Of a DNA stretch of 64,000 bases, positions 16,763 to 26,175 are shown one piece after another. Position numbers and translations under genes: made by a program. Each line of letters starts with the position of its first letter. Position 1 is the first letter of the stretch. The notes beneath the pieces are model-generated. The model did not search any database. It was given only the letters and a program-made list of their open reading frames with translations, and was not told the origin of the DNA. The stretch comes from Winogradskya consettensis (GTDB lineage: Bacteria; Actinomycetota; Actinomycetes; Mycobacteriales; Micromonosporaceae), in NCBI RefSeq assembly GCF_018332715.1, contig NZ_BOQP01000011.1:248001-312000 (forward strand), in the 5' to 3' direction.

Positions 16763-19138
16763 TCAGTCGACCGATTCCGGCTGTCGCGTCGAACCGAGGG
16801 TGGCGAGGCCGGCGCGGACCGCGTCGGCCTCGGGGCGGCCGATGTCGTCGAGGATGGCCAGCGCGTCCTCCCAAGCGTCCCGGGCGGCGTCAAGGTCACC
16901 TGTCGCGCGGTGGGTCTCGCCCAGCTTGATCAGAGGGTCGGGCTCGTAGTAGCGGTCGCCGACCTCCCGGTACAGCGTGTGCGCGCGCCGGTAGCACGCG
17001 ATGGCTTCGGCGTGCCGGCCGAGGAGATGGTGGGCGTAGCCGAGGTTCTCCCACGTCCCGGCCTGCCCGGCGAGGTCGCCGATCTGCTGCTGGAGCTCCA
17101 GGGCCTGCTCGCAGACGGTCAGTGCCTGCTGATGGTCGCCGAGCAGCAGGCGGAATTCTCCGACCGAGTTGAGGGCACGGGCCTGCCCACCCGTATGACC
17201 GGCCTTCTCGAACAGCTCGACGGCCTGGAGGGCGTGCTCCAGGGCTTGCCGGAAGTCGCCCCGCCGGTTCCACAACAGGATCAGGCCACGCTGGGCGTGG
17301 CCCTGTCCCACCGGGTCGGCGGCCTCGGTGGCGAGTTCCAGGACCGTCCGGAGCTCGGACTCGGCGTCCTCGACACGGTCCAGATGGGTGTAGGCGTGCG
17401 CGAGGACGCGGTGGGCGCGCAACTGTGCCGTCGGATCTGCCAGCCGGACAGCGGCGGCCACCGCGGCCCGACCGGCCACCGCACAGTCCTGGTGGTGGCC
17501 CTGGCGGTAGAGGAAGGACCACATGCTCCAGGTCAGCTGCCAGGTGTGGGTGTCGTGGCCGGTGGTCCCGGCGAGTTCGACGACGGCGATCAGCGCTGCC
17601 CGTTCGGTGGTGAACCACTCCAGGGCCTGCGACTCGTCGGTCAACTGCCACGGTGAGACGCCGGGCCGCGCCGGGGCGAGGTCGATCACGTCCTTGGTCG
17701 GGTCGAACAGCCGGGCGGCCGCGTGAGCGGTGTGCAGGTAGTGGTCGAGCAGCCTGGTGGTGGCGTCGCTGCGTTGCTGGTCGGTGTCCAGGGCTCGGGT
17801 CTGCTCGGAGGCGTACGCGCGGAGCAGATCGTGGAAGCCGTACCGGCCGGAGGCATGTTCGGTGAGCAGATTGCCGCGGGTCAGTTCGCCCAGGAGCCGC
17901 CGGGTTTCCGGGACGGGCCGGCCGGTGAGGGAGGCCGCCGCGGACACGTCGACGTCGGGGCCGGGGTGGAGTCCGAGCAGGCGGAACAGCCGGGCCGCGG
18001 CGGGGGAGAGGGTGGCGATGGACCAGGAGAACACCGTACGGATCTGACTGGCGGGGTCGCCGGTGTCGAGTGCGTCCAGGCGATGCCCGGCGTCGCGAAC
18101 TCCGGCGGCCAGCGTGGCCAGCGAGAAGCCGGTCTGCTGGGCACGGGCGGCGGCGATGGCCAGGGCCAGCGGCAGCCGGGCACAGGCGGTGATCAGCTCG
18201 TCGACCGCGTCCGGCTCGGCCGCGATCCGGGCCGCGCCGAGCCGCCGGGTGAGCAGGTCGCGGGCCTGGGACCGGGTCAGCAGGTCGAGGGTCAGCGGAT
18301 GGGCGCCATGGGTGGCCTGCAGACCGGTGAGAACGTTGCGGCTGGTGATGACGACCAGGCAGTCGGCGGTGCCGGGCAGCAGCGGGCGGACCTGGTCGCT
18401 GTCGCGGGCGTTGTCCAGCACGATGAGCAGCCGCCGGCCCACCACCACGGACCTGTACAACGCTGCCTGGTCCTCGAGGTCGGCGGGAATGCGGTGGGCC
18501 TCGACGTCCAGGGCCCCCAGAAATCCGCGGAGCGCGTCGCCCGGTGCCAGTGCCGAGCCGTCGTGGTGGAAGCCGCGCAGGTTGACGTACAACTGACCGT
18601 CGGGGAACCGGCCGGCGACCCGGTGAGCCCAGTGCACGGCCAGGGCGGTCTTGCCGATCCCGGCCGTGCCGTCGATCGCGGAGATCACCACCGCCGAAGG
18701 AGCCTCAGCCGCGGTGAGGAGCTCGTCCAAATCGGCCAACTGCTCGGTCCGGCCGGTGAACGCCGGCACGTCGGAGGGCAACTGAGCCGGCACCGCCCAG
18801 CGGTTGCGCCGCGCGGCCGGCGCAACTGTTCCCGGCCTGCGCCGGTCCGACGCGTCCTGCATGGTCCGGTATTCCTCGTGCCACCGCTGCAGATTGAGAA
18901 GCCGGGAGGGTACGACGATCCGATGTGCTCGTGCGTGCCCGGCGCAGGCGCTGACGAACGCCTCGACGGTCTCCCAGCGTGGGGTGCGGGGCCCGTTCAG
19001 CAGATCACCGATGGTCGAGACACGAAGTACCAGGCCGGCCCGCTTGGCATGCCCGGCCAACCCCCGATACGTCGGTCGGCGCACCTGCTCGAAAAGGTTC
19101 TGCAGCTCGGCCCGTAACACCTGCACGGAATCGGTCAC
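16763..19138 (-). CDS. STAND-type NB-ARC/TPR transcriptional regulator without SARP domain
   Basis: GTG 19138 is chosen; a TTG at 19159 is possible. The protein has about 790 residues. The N-terminal 100 residues look like an XRE-type helix-turn-helix. The NB-ARC ATPase follows, with Walker A GTAGIGKTALAVHWAHR (about 157-173), Walker B RLLIVLDNARDS, VITSRN and LPLALAIAAAR. The C-terminal half has multiple TPRs (for example ENLGYAHHLLGRHAEAIACY). AfsR-like regulators use this architecture but start with a SARP domain, which is missing here. Such proteins act as ATP-dependent switches, often for secondary metabolism or development. Confidence 0.9.
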   Translation of the reverse strand: MTDSVQVLRAELQNLFEQVRRPTYRGLAGHAKRAGLVLRVSTIGDLLNGPRTPRWETVEAFVSACAGHARAHRIVVPSRLLNLQRWHEEYRTMQDASDRRRPGTVAPAARRNRWAVPAQLPSDVPAFTGRTEQLADLDELLTAAEAPSAVVISAIDGTAGIGKTALAVHWAHRVAGRFPDGQLYVNLRGFHHDGSALAPGDALRGFLGALDVEAHRIPADLEDQAALYRSVVVGRRLLIVLDNARDSDQVRPLLPGTADCLVVITSRNVLTGLQATHGAHPLTLDLLTRSQARDLLTRRLGAARIAAEPDAVDELITACARLPLALAIAAARAQQTGFSLATLAAGVRDAGHRLDALDTGDPASQIRTVFSWSIATLSPAAARLFRLLGLHPGPDVDVSAAASLTGRPVPETRRLLGELTRGNLLTEHASGRYGFHDLLRAYASEQTRALDTDQQRSDATTRLLDHYLHTAHAAARLFDPTKDVIDLAPARPGVSPWQLTDESQALEWFTTERAALIAVVELAGTTGHDTHTWQLTWSMWSFLYRQGHHQDCAVAGRAAVAAAVRLADPTAQLRAHRVLAHAYTHLDRVEDAESELRTVLELATEAADPVGQGHAQRGLILLWNRRGDFRQALEHALQAVELFEKAGHTGGQARALNSVGEFRLLLGDHQQALTVCEQALELQQQIGDLAGQAGTWENLGYAHHLLGRHAEAIACYRRAHTLYREVGDRYYEPDPLIKLGETHRATGDLDAARDAWEDALAILDDIGRPEADAVRAGLATLGSTRQPESVD

Positions 19139-19270
19139 GCCGTATACCTGATCACACAATCAGGGCGGCCGGAACCATCGGCGGTCCACTTTGTCCGTTG
19201 TCCGATCGCGTCCGATTCGGGGCCGTACCGGACGCCCCCTACGGCATTGTTGATCCGTTGCCATCGGGGG

Positions 19271-19307
19271 GTGGCGGCGCCCCTGCACGAGCAGGGTGCG
19301 CCGTCAC
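19271..19307 (-). terminator. Hairpin downstream of the DUF2079 gene
   Basis: Arms at about 19275-19286 and 19291-19303 pair over 12 bases with one bulge, around an ACGA loop. There is no poly-T tract. It lies about 30 bases past the stop of the minus-strand DUF2079 gene. Confidence 0.5.
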
Positions 19308-19335
19308 TGGCTTGGATCGGATTCTCCCGCAGGGC

Positions 19336-20715
19336 TCAACCGGGGCGATGGAAGATGATGACGCCACTGGTTCGCAGTGCGACCTGGTAGCCGTACCCCG
19401 GTAAGCGGTCGAGGGCGGCTGCCATCGTCACGGGTGTCGCCATGGTGGTGTCCGGCGGGTCGGTGACGGCGACCCACTCGGGTCGGACGTCGGCCCGCGG
19501 GTACACGGGGAAGAAGTAGACGGTGCGGCGGGAGGTGAGCTGCGGCGCCAGCCGGTTGTCCGCGGCTACCTGGGCGTTGTCCGGTATGCGGGCCAACGCC
19601 AGGCGTACCTGCCGAGTCTCGGCGCTGGTGGCCCAGACGTCAGGGCTCAGGAGGCCGCGCAGCGGTAGGGGAGTCAGCATCGTCGCGGCAACGGCGATCA
19701 CGCAGGTGGCGTGGACCGCTGCCCGCGCACGGCGTCCGGTCCCCGTCGTGTTGAGCGCGTCGAGGAACGCCACGAACACGATCGGCATCAGGACGGCGCT
19801 GTACTGGAAGCCGGTGCCCCAGTAGAGCGGGTTCGTCGACCAGAACCGCCATGCCAGCGTCGGCACCGCGGCGAGCAGCAGCGGTGAGCGCAGCGCGAAG
19901 AACAGCGTAGGCGCGACGAGCCACAGCAGGGTGCGCAGCTTGGCGGCGGGAAGGAGCAGGCGGTGCAGCGGGTCCTGGCCGTCGAGGGCCGCACTTTCGG
20001 CGTACGGGTAGACGTGCGCGAAATTCAACGCCGGCAGGATCGCGCCGACGATGACGAGACCGGAGCAGAGCGCGATCAGGATCGTCGCAGCGCCGAGAGA
20101 CCGCCGCCCGCGCAGCGCCACCAGCAGGCCGATCACCGCCACCGTCGCGGGCAGGTCCTCCTTCACCGCGATCAGCGGCAGCGTCCACGCGACTGCGGCG
20201 ACGAAGCGCCGCTCGACGAGCGCGGTCAGGCCGAACGCCAGCAGCGGAACGCCAAAGGCGACCTCGTGAAAGTCGAAGTCAACGGCCGACTGCAAACCCC
20301 ACGACATCCCGTACGCCAGTCCGGCGCTCACCGCGGCCCCTCGGCCCGCGATGCGGATGGCGAGCCGGGTGATCGGTATCGACGACGCGGCGATCAGGGC
20401 GGCCTGCGCGCACAGGAGGGTGATCGGGCTCGGAAACAGCCGGTACAGCGGGGCGAGCACGGCGAGGATCGGATGAAAGTGGTCGCCCAGCAGGTTGAAG
20501 CCGGGCGCCTTGATCGTCGCCTCAGGGACGCCGAAGTGGGCGTACCCGCGTACCGCCTGTTCGAAGATGCCCAGGTCGTAACCGCTGGTCTCCAGCCGCA
20601 GATGCCGGTGTACCGACCAGGACGCGTAGGTGAAGAAAAGCGCGGCGGCCAGCAGATACGGTGCCGCGGTGGCCTGCGCGGTGGCAGCCGGGGCACGGAC
20701 AGCGGTTGCGGACAT
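19336..20715 (-). CDS. DUF2079-family multi-pass membrane protein
   Basis: ATG 20715 (MSATAVRAP) is preferred; a GTG at 20733 would add six residues. The protein has about 459 residues with 9-11 membrane helices. The N-terminal part has SGYDLGIFEQAVRGYAHFG and NLLGDHFHPILAVLAPLYRL, the conserved DLGI-E and GDHFHP motifs of the DUF2079 family. That family is thought to have a GT-C glycosyltransferase-like fold and no experimentally assigned function. The soluble C-terminal part ends with a beta-rich domain. Confidence 0.88.
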   Translation of the reverse strand: MSATAVRAPAATAQATAAPYLLAAALFFTYASWSVHRHLRLETSGYDLGIFEQAVRGYAHFGVPEATIKAPGFNLLGDHFHPILAVLAPLYRLFPSPITLLCAQAALIAASSIPITRLAIRIAGRGAAVSAGLAYGMSWGLQSAVDFDFHEVAFGVPLLAFGLTALVERRFVAAVAWTLPLIAVKEDLPATVAVIGLLVALRGRRSLGAATILIALCSGLVIVGAILPALNFAHVYPYAESAALDGQDPLHRLLLPAAKLRTLLWLVAPTLFFALRSPLLLAAVPTLAWRFWSTNPLYWGTGFQYSAVLMPIVFVAFLDALNTTGTGRRARAAVHATCVIAVAATMLTPLPLRGLLSPDVWATSAETRQVRLALARIPDNAQVAADNRLAPQLTSRRTVYFFPVYPRADVRPEWVAVTDPPDTTMATPVTMAAALDRLPGYGYQVALRTSGVIIFHRPG

Positions 20716-20770
20716 GCGGGGAGAGTCGAGCACGGCGGCTGAACCGCCACTGAAGCAACCTTAAAATGCT

Positions 20771-22243
20771 TCAGGTACGCGGTGCTTGCGGCAGCTCCGC
20801 GACGAGGCGCGCGCCGTCGGTGGTGTCGGCCGCGTACAGGCGGCCACCGTGGCGTACGGCGATGTCCCGGGCGATCGCCAGACCCAGTCCGGCACCGCCG
20901 TGACTCCGGTCGCGAGCCTCGTCGACCCGGGCGAACCGTTCGAAGACCCGTTCCCGATCGGCTTGCGGGATGCCGGGTCCGTCGTCCTGGACCTCCACGC
21001 GAACGACGCCGGGCTCGGGTTCCGCGACGGTCACGGTGATGCGGTCGCGTGCGTACCGGGAGGCGTTCTCCAGAAGGTTTCCCAGCATCCTGGCCAGTTC
21101 TCCCTCACGCCCGATCACCAGCGCGGGCCCACCGGCCACCACGACGAACCGCTCGTCCGGCGGCACCCGGTAGCGTCGCTCGCCGACCAGTTCCTCCGCT
21201 GTCGCGGCGATGTCGACCGGCCTCCCGCGAGCCGGCGCCGTCCGCTCCAGGCGCGCGAGCAACAGCAGGTCGTCGGTGAGCCGCTGCAACCGCTCGGTGC
21301 CGGTGCGCAGGACCTCCGGGTCGACAGCGCCGCCGTGCGTGACGGCGACGTCGGCGATGTTGCGCAAGCCGGCGAGGGGGCTGCGCAGCTCGTGCGCCGC
21401 GTCGGCGACGAATCGGCGCTGCCGCTCGGCCGCGTCGGTGAGCCGGTCGAGGGTCTCGTTCATGGTGACGGCCAGCCGGGCGATCTCGTCGCCGGTCCGC
21501 GGCTGGGGCACCCGGCTGCTCATGTCCGCGGCGGTGATGCGTGCCAGCTCGTCGCGCATCCGCTCGACCGGTCGCAGCGCGCGTCCTGCGGCCCACCAGG
21601 CGACCGCGGCGACGAACAGTACGGCGAGGGGGAGACCACGGCGGAGCCAGCGGTCGACCGGAGCCACGGCGGCCTCCGCGTCGAGCGGAGACAGGAGCAT
21701 GTAGACGGTCGCACCCGACGGGCTGACGTTGTAGGTCACCAGGGTGACCGCACGACCGTCGAACTGCCCTTGTGCGCCGCTGCGGGCAGGTCGCAGGAGA
21801 ACGTCGACGCGGCCGTAGTCATCGTCCGGCTCGGGTGGGATGGCGGGGAACGTCAGACCGCTTTCCCGTACGTAATAAGCCAGCTGATTCTGAGCAAGCA
21901 GCAGCTTGCCGCGCTCGTCGACCACCGCGAAGCTGATGCCCAAGCCGAAATAGGGAAATTCATACCACCTGTCGTACGCACAGCGCTCAGGATCCTTCTC
22001 AACATCGCAGTCTCCCGGGCTGTTCGCCAAAGCACCCCCGTCCGCGTTGATCCTCGCCGCAGGCGTGTCATAGGTCGCCGCGATGGCCCGGGCCTGTGAC
22101 TGCGCGGTCGCGAGAGACCCCGCCACGCTGTTCGCGTAGATCACATGGCGCAGCCAGAGCGCCCCGCCCCCGAGACACAACGCAGCCGCCAGCGCCGCCG
22201 CGGCCGCCGCACGGACCCGTACCGGCAGCTGAGGCCTAGGCAC
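20771..22243 (-). CDS. Membrane sensor histidine kinase (OmpR-partner, HAMP)
   Basis: The 490-residue protein has a membrane helix at residues 12-32 and an extracytoplasmic sensor of about 165 residues containing a CDVEKDPERC disulfide candidate. A second helix near 205-222 leads to a HAMP region, then the H-box RRFVADAAHELRSPLAGL and a HATPase domain with LGNLLENASRYA and VQDDGPGIP. It overlaps the response regulator start by 8 bases. The ligand is unknown. Confidence 0.94.
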   Translation of the reverse strand: MPRPQLPVRVRAAAAAALAAALCLGGGALWLRHVIYANSVAGSLATAQSQARAIAATYDTPAARINADGGALANSPGDCDVEKDPERCAYDRWYEFPYFGLGISFAVVDERGKLLLAQNQLAYYVRESGLTFPAIPPEPDDDYGRVDVLLRPARSGAQGQFDGRAVTLVTYNVSPSGATVYMLLSPLDAEAAVAPVDRWLRRGLPLAVLFVAAVAWWAAGRALRPVERMRDELARITAADMSSRVPQPRTGDEIARLAVTMNETLDRLTDAAERQRRFVADAAHELRSPLAGLRNIADVAVTHGGAVDPEVLRTGTERLQRLTDDLLLLARLERTAPARGRPVDIAATAEELVGERRYRVPPDERFVVVAGGPALVIGREGELARMLGNLLENASRYARDRITVTVAEPEPGVVRVEVQDDGPGIPQADRERVFERFARVDEARDRSHGGAGLGLAIARDIAVRHGGRLYAADTTDGARLVAELPQAPRT

Positions 22244-22913
22244 GCGCGTCGACCAGCCGGTAGCCGGCCCCGCGGATCGTCTCGATGCTCACCAGGCCGA
22301 ACGGCACGTCGATGCTGCGCCGCAGCGCCCGGATGTAGACCTCGACGATGTTCAGGTCGCCCTCGTAGGCCGCATCCCACACCTCGTCGAGAATCTCCCC
22401 CTTGCTCACCACCGTGTTGGCCCGGCGCGCCAGGCAGGCCAGGACCGAGAACTGCTTGGCGGTCAGCGTGATCGGCGTCGGCCCGCGCGAACAGACCCGC
22501 CGCGCCTGGTCGACGACCAGATCCCCAACCTTCAGCAGCGCCGGCCTGGGCTCGCCACCCCGGCGCAGCAGCGCCCGCACGCGAGCCAGCAGAACGACGT
22601 ACGAGAAGGGCTTCGTCAGATAGTCGTCCGCCCCGGTGTCCAGCGCCTCCGCCTCGTCGTACTCACCGTCCTTGGCGGTCAGAACCAGCACCGGCGTGCC
22701 CACCCGCGCATCCCGCAGCCGAGCGCACACCTGATAGCCGTTCAGCTGCGGCAGCATCAGATCCAGGATGATCGCCTGATAGCCCTCGCTCAGGGCCAGC
22801 TCGAGCCCGGCGTTCCCGTCATGAGCCACATCGACTGTGTAACCCTCCGCGGTCAGGCCACGCCGCAGGGACTCGGCCAGCTCGCGCTCATCTTCCACAA
22901 TCAGCAGCCGCAC
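22236..22913 (-). CDS. OmpR/PhoB-type response regulator
   Basis: This 225-residue regulator has a receiver (MRLLIVEDERELAESL, AIILDLMLPQLNGY with the acceptor Asp, VLTAKD, YLTKPFS) and a winged-helix DNA-binding domain (PITLTAKQFSVLACLARR, VEVYIRALRRSID). It resembles the MprA/TcrA group. It is first in the operon, with the kinase directly following and overlapping. Confidence 0.95.
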   Translation of the reverse strand: MRLLIVEDERELAESLRRGLTAEGYTVDVAHDGNAGLELALSEGYQAIILDLMLPQLNGYQVCARLRDARVGTPVLVLTAKDGEYDEAEALDTGADDYLTKPFSYVVLLARVRALLRRGGEPRPALLKVGDLVVDQARRVCSRGPTPITLTAKQFSVLACLARRANTVVSKGEILDEVWDAAYEGDLNIVEVYIRALRRSIDVPFGLVSIETIRGAGYRLVDARA

Positions 22914-23021
22914 CAGGCCATACTGCCAGCCCCCGGCCCCGCAATCCTGAAGCTCACTTCAGCCTGCGGCGGCCGCCCGGTCGGTTGCTGTGCTCAGCGT
23001 TGACGACGCCCCACAAAGACT

Positions 23022-23053
23022 CAGGGCGTATAGCTCGAAAGCTATACGCCCTG
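23022..23053 (-). terminator. Terminator hairpin after tRNA-Lys
   Basis: A perfect 14-bp stem (CAGGGCGTATAGCT paired with AGCTATACGCCCTG) around a CGAA tetraloop begins nine bases past the tRNA 3' end. There is no long U tract. Confidence 0.8.
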
Positions 23054-23061
23054 GTGATGCT

Positions 23062-23137
23062 TGGTGCGCCGCGTAGGACTTGAACCTACAACCCGCGGAT
23101 TAAGAGTCCGCTGCTCTGCCAGTTGAGCTAGCGGCGC
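23062..23137 (-). tRNA. tRNA-Lys (anticodon CTT)
   Basis: On the minus strand the gene reads GCGCCGC (acceptor) to GCGGCGC-A-CCA, with encoded CCA at 23062-23064. The anticodon arm GCGGA-CTCTTAA-TCCGC gives anticodon CTT. The T arm contains GGTTCAAGTCC. All four arms pair. A promoter is upstream and a terminator downstream, so it is transcribed alone. Confidence 0.97.
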
Positions 23138-23154
23138 TCGTTGGCAACGGAGAA

Positions 23155-23182
23155 ACATTAACACGGTCATCGCGGGGCTCAA
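23155..23182 (-). promoter_or_regulatory. Promoter of tRNA-Lys
   Basis: On the minus strand TTGAGC (23177-23182) and TAATGT (23155-23160) are spaced by 16 bases. The -10 lies about 17 bases before the tRNA 5' end, consistent with a short leader. Confidence 0.6.
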
Positions 23183-23286
23183 AAACGGGCCTCGGGTCGA
23201 TCGGCGCGAGCAACCCGACGGTCGGTTGACCCCGTCTCTTGCATCGGTAGGGCAGGATGGCCGCGCGGAACGTGAGATCGGGGCAG

Positions 23287-24564
23287 ATGATGGTCAGCAT
23301 GAGGCGCTCGCTACTTGCGGTCGTGGCTTTGGTGGTGGTGGCGCCCATGGCGCTGGCAGCGTGTGGGGACGATGCCAAGGAGGCGGGGGCTGTGGGTGGG
23401 GCGGGTAGTTCGTCCGCTCCTGCCCCGGTTTCGTCGGCGGTGCCCGAATCGGGTGTTGTGGCGGCGGACGGGCCGTTGACGCTGAGTGTGACGCCGGCTG
23501 CGGGCAAGAAGGGCGTACCCCTCAGCACTGAGATCGGGGTCGACGTCTCCGGCGGCAAAGTGACGACCGTCGCACTCAAGGACGCCAAGGGTAAGGCCGT
23601 TGCGGGAGAGCTGCGCGAGGATGGCTCGTCCTGGGTGCCGGCCAAGGCCCTCACGGCAAGTAAGACGTACGAGGCGAGCGTCACCGCCGTGGACAGCGCG
23701 GGGGTCTCCAAGACGGAGAAGACGACGTTCACCACGATGGCGAAACCGGCCAAGAAGACCGGAACCGGGCTCTACCTCTTCGACGACCACACGTACGGCG
23801 TCGCGATGCCGATCGTGGTCGAGTTCAACCCGGGTATCAAGAAGAAGGACCGGGCCGCCGTACAGAAGCGACTCTTCGTGAAGAGCGAGCCGGCACAGCC
23901 CGGTGCCTGGTCCTGGACCTCGACCGGCACTCAGGTCTACTACCGTCCGCCGAAGTTCTGGGAGCCGGGCACCAAGCTCACCGTGCGCGCCGCAGTGGGC
24001 GGCCTGCCGACCGGCGGTGGCCGCTACGGCGACCAGGACCGGGGTGCGAGCGCCAAGATCGGTCGCAGCCTGGTGATGAAGGTCGACAACAAGACCAAGA
24101 AGATGACGGTCGTCGAGAGCGGCAAAACGGTGCGTACGCTGCCCGTCAGCCTCGGCGCCCCGAAGCACCCCTCATCGAGTGGCACCATGGTTGTCATGGA
24201 GAAGATGGCAGCGACGGTCTTCGACACCATGGATGAGGCTCCGCCCGGCGAGGGCTACGTCACAGACATCGAGTACGCCCAGCGTCTGACCTGGTCAGGG
24301 CAGTACATCCACTCGGCCCCGTGGTCGGTGGGCGCCCAGGGCAGCCGGAATGTGTCACACGGCTGTGTCAACGTGTCCCCGTCGAACGCCAAATGGCTCT
24401 TCGACAAGACGCTGATCGGCGACCCGGTCACGGTCAAGGGGACAGGCGACAAGCTGGCCTACGGGAACGGCTGGACGCCCTGGGACCTGAGCTGGAAAGA
24501 GTTCGTGAAGGGCAGTGCCATCGCGGTGCCGGCGGAGCTGGCGAACCAGGATGGCCAGTCCTGA
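23287..24564 (+). CDS. Lipoprotein L,D-transpeptidase (paralogue 1)
   Basis: Start chosen at ATG 23287; adjacent ATGs at 23290 and 23299 are equally possible. The signal peptide ends in the lipobox LAAC, so the protein is a lipoprotein. A Ser/Pro/Ala linker, two Ig-like domains and a YkuD catalytic domain follow, with the conserved H-x-SHGCVNVS segment: IHSAPWSVG, then NVSHGCVNVSPSNA. The Cys is the nucleophile. Such enzymes form 3-3 peptidoglycan cross-links. The next gene is a close paralogue in the same orientation. Confidence 0.93.
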   Translation: MMVSMRRSLLAVVALVVVAPMALAACGDDAKEAGAVGGAGSSSAPAPVSSAVPESGVVAADGPLTLSVTPAAGKKGVPLSTEIGVDVSGGKVTTVALKDAKGKAVAGELREDGSSWVPAKALTASKTYEASVTAVDSAGVSKTEKTTFTTMAKPAKKTGTGLYLFDDHTYGVAMPIVVEFNPGIKKKDRAAVQKRLFVKSEPAQPGAWSWTSTGTQVYYRPPKFWEPGTKLTVRAAVGGLPTGGGRYGDQDRGASAKIGRSLVMKVDNKTKKMTVVESGKTVRTLPVSLGAPKHPSSSGTMVVMEKMAATVFDTMDEAPPGEGYVTDIEYAQRLTWSGQYIHSAPWSVGAQGSRNVSHGCVNVSPSNAKWLFDKTLIGDPVTVKGTGDKLAYGNGWTPWDLSWKEFVKGSAIAVPAELANQDGQS

Positions 24565-24670
24565 TTGTTGAAGCGTAAAGTCCCGACGGGGTGTGGCACG
24601 AATTCGGGATGGGGGGTCCGGCATCCATGACAGATGATTGGCGCCGGACCGAGGTGCGGTGAGAGGGATC

Positions 24671-25903
24671 ATGAAGCTTCGTGGATTTACCGGCAAAGCC
24701 GGGGGGCGGCAGTGGCGAACTGCCGCGGCTGCGCTGGTGGCCGCGACCGTGCTGTTGAGCGCGGGCTGCAGCAGTGACGACAAGTCGGCGACGCCGGCAT
24801 GGCAGGGCGGCAGCGCGGGCGCCTCCGGGGAGCCTGCGCCGCAGCCGACGCTGAGCACCGTGGCGGTCACCTCACCGGCGGCCGACGCGACCGATGTGAA
24901 GGCGATCACGGAGGTCAAGTACGACTCCGAGGATCCGCAGAACACCACCGTCACGGTCGCGGATGCCGACGGCAAGGAGATCCAGGGCACGCTCGACAAG
25001 GACGACAAGGTCTTCAAGCCGGCGGTCGCGCTCGGCTGGGGCAAGACCTACACGGTGACGGTCACCGGCACCGCGTCCGGTGACAAGGGCGGCTCCGCCA
25101 CCAGCAAGTTCACGGTCATGAAGAAGCCCTCGCAGCTGGTCCGGGTGACGAGCTTCCTCGGCGACGGCCAGAAGGTCGGTGTGGGCATGCCGGTCATCAT
25201 CAAGTTCGGCCGCACCGTGCCCAAGAGCTACCGCGCCGAGGTCGAGCGTCGCATGACGGTCACTGCCCAGCCAGCCCAGGAAGGCTCCTGGTACTGGATC
25301 AGCGGCACCGAGATGCACTACCGCCCCAAGGTCTACTGGAAGGCCAACTCCAAGGTCTCCTACAAGATCGCGCTGGGCGGCGTCGAGATGGACAAGGGCT
25401 GGTACGGCCGCTCCGACCTCACCGTCGACTTCAACGTGGGCCGCTCCTTCATCATGACGGCGGACAGCAAGAACAAGCAGATGACCGTCACCCAGGACGG
25501 CCAGGTCATCAAGAAGCTCCCGATCAGCCTCGGCAAGGCCAGCACCCCCTCGTCGAGCGGCACCGCGGTCATCATCGAGAAGAAGGAACACACCGTCTTC
25601 GACACGATGGACGAGCTGCCCGCCGGTGAGGGCTACCGCACGAAGATCGACTACGCCCAGCGCTACACCTGGGGCGGCGAGTTCGTCCACGCCGCCTCCT
25701 GGTCCGAAGGCGTCCAGGGAAAGCAGAACGTCTCCCACGGCTGCGTGAACGTCTCCGAGGCCATGGGCAAATGGCTCTTCGACCGCACCCTCATGGGCGA
25801 CGTCGTCACGGTCAAGGGCACCGGCCGCAAGCTCCAGTGGCAGAACGGCTGGACCGACTGGAGCATCAGCTGGGACGAATACAAGAAGGGCAGCGCCCTC
25901 TGA
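24671..25903 (+). CDS. Lipoprotein L,D-transpeptidase (paralogue 2)
   Basis: ATG 24671 follows GAGAGGG. The 410-residue protein has a signal peptide with lipobox LSAGC, an Ig-like double domain (YDSEDPQNTTVTVADADGKE, then the YRPKVYWKANSKV segment) and a YkuD domain with FVHAASWSEG and NVSHGCVNVSEAMG. Its layout matches the preceding gene throughout, so the pair arose by tandem duplication. It ends KGSAL; a strong hairpin follows at 25942. Confidence 0.94.
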   Translation: MKLRGFTGKAGGRQWRTAAAALVAATVLLSAGCSSDDKSATPAWQGGSAGASGEPAPQPTLSTVAVTSPAADATDVKAITEVKYDSEDPQNTTVTVADADGKEIQGTLDKDDKVFKPAVALGWGKTYTVTVTGTASGDKGGSATSKFTVMKKPSQLVRVTSFLGDGQKVGVGMPVIIKFGRTVPKSYRAEVERRMTVTAQPAQEGSWYWISGTEMHYRPKVYWKANSKVSYKIALGGVEMDKGWYGRSDLTVDFNVGRSFIMTADSKNKQMTVTQDGQVIKKLPISLGKASTPSSSGTAVIIEKKEHTVFDTMDELPAGEGYRTKIDYAQRYTWGGEFVHAASWSEGVQGKQNVSHGCVNVSEAMGKWLFDRTLMGDVVTVKGTGRKLQWQNGWTDWSISWDEYKKGSAL

Positions 25904-25941
25904 GCGCAACACCCTGAAGCACCCCGCACCATGAGACATCC

Positions 25942-25971
25942 CCGGGCCGGTCGTTCCCACGACCGGCCCGG
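25942..25971 (+). terminator. Hairpin terminator after the L,D-transpeptidase pair
   Basis: A perfect 13-bp stem (CCGGGCCGGTCGT paired with ACGACCGGCCCGG) around TCCC lies 40 bases after the stop codon. No T tract follows. Downstream, to 26175, the DNA holds only short GC-rich direct repeats (around 26028-26068) and no gene. Confidence 0.7.
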
Positions 25972-26175
25972 CCCCATTCCCCCGGCCCGTTTTCCCACGC
26001 CGGCTCTTGGCGGCCTGCTTGACGCGGAGGCGGCCTTGACTGCGCGGCGGCCTTGACCGCGCGGCGGCCAGCGTCGCCCGCTGCCGCTTGCCGGCCGACG
26101 TCCCTTTCCGCCGCGCACTGACCCCCCATGGCGAAACAGGTCCTGGTCAGGGCGCGCGGACCGTACCCTCAGGCA

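Noticed and set aside
23062..23137. tRNA-Lys as an attachment site for an integrated element
   Set aside because: No integrase gene and no duplicated tRNA 3' end were found in the window.
26028..26068. Short GC-rich direct repeats after the L,D-transpeptidase pair
   Set aside because: Only two copies of about 17 bases in very GC-rich sequence; could arise by chance.
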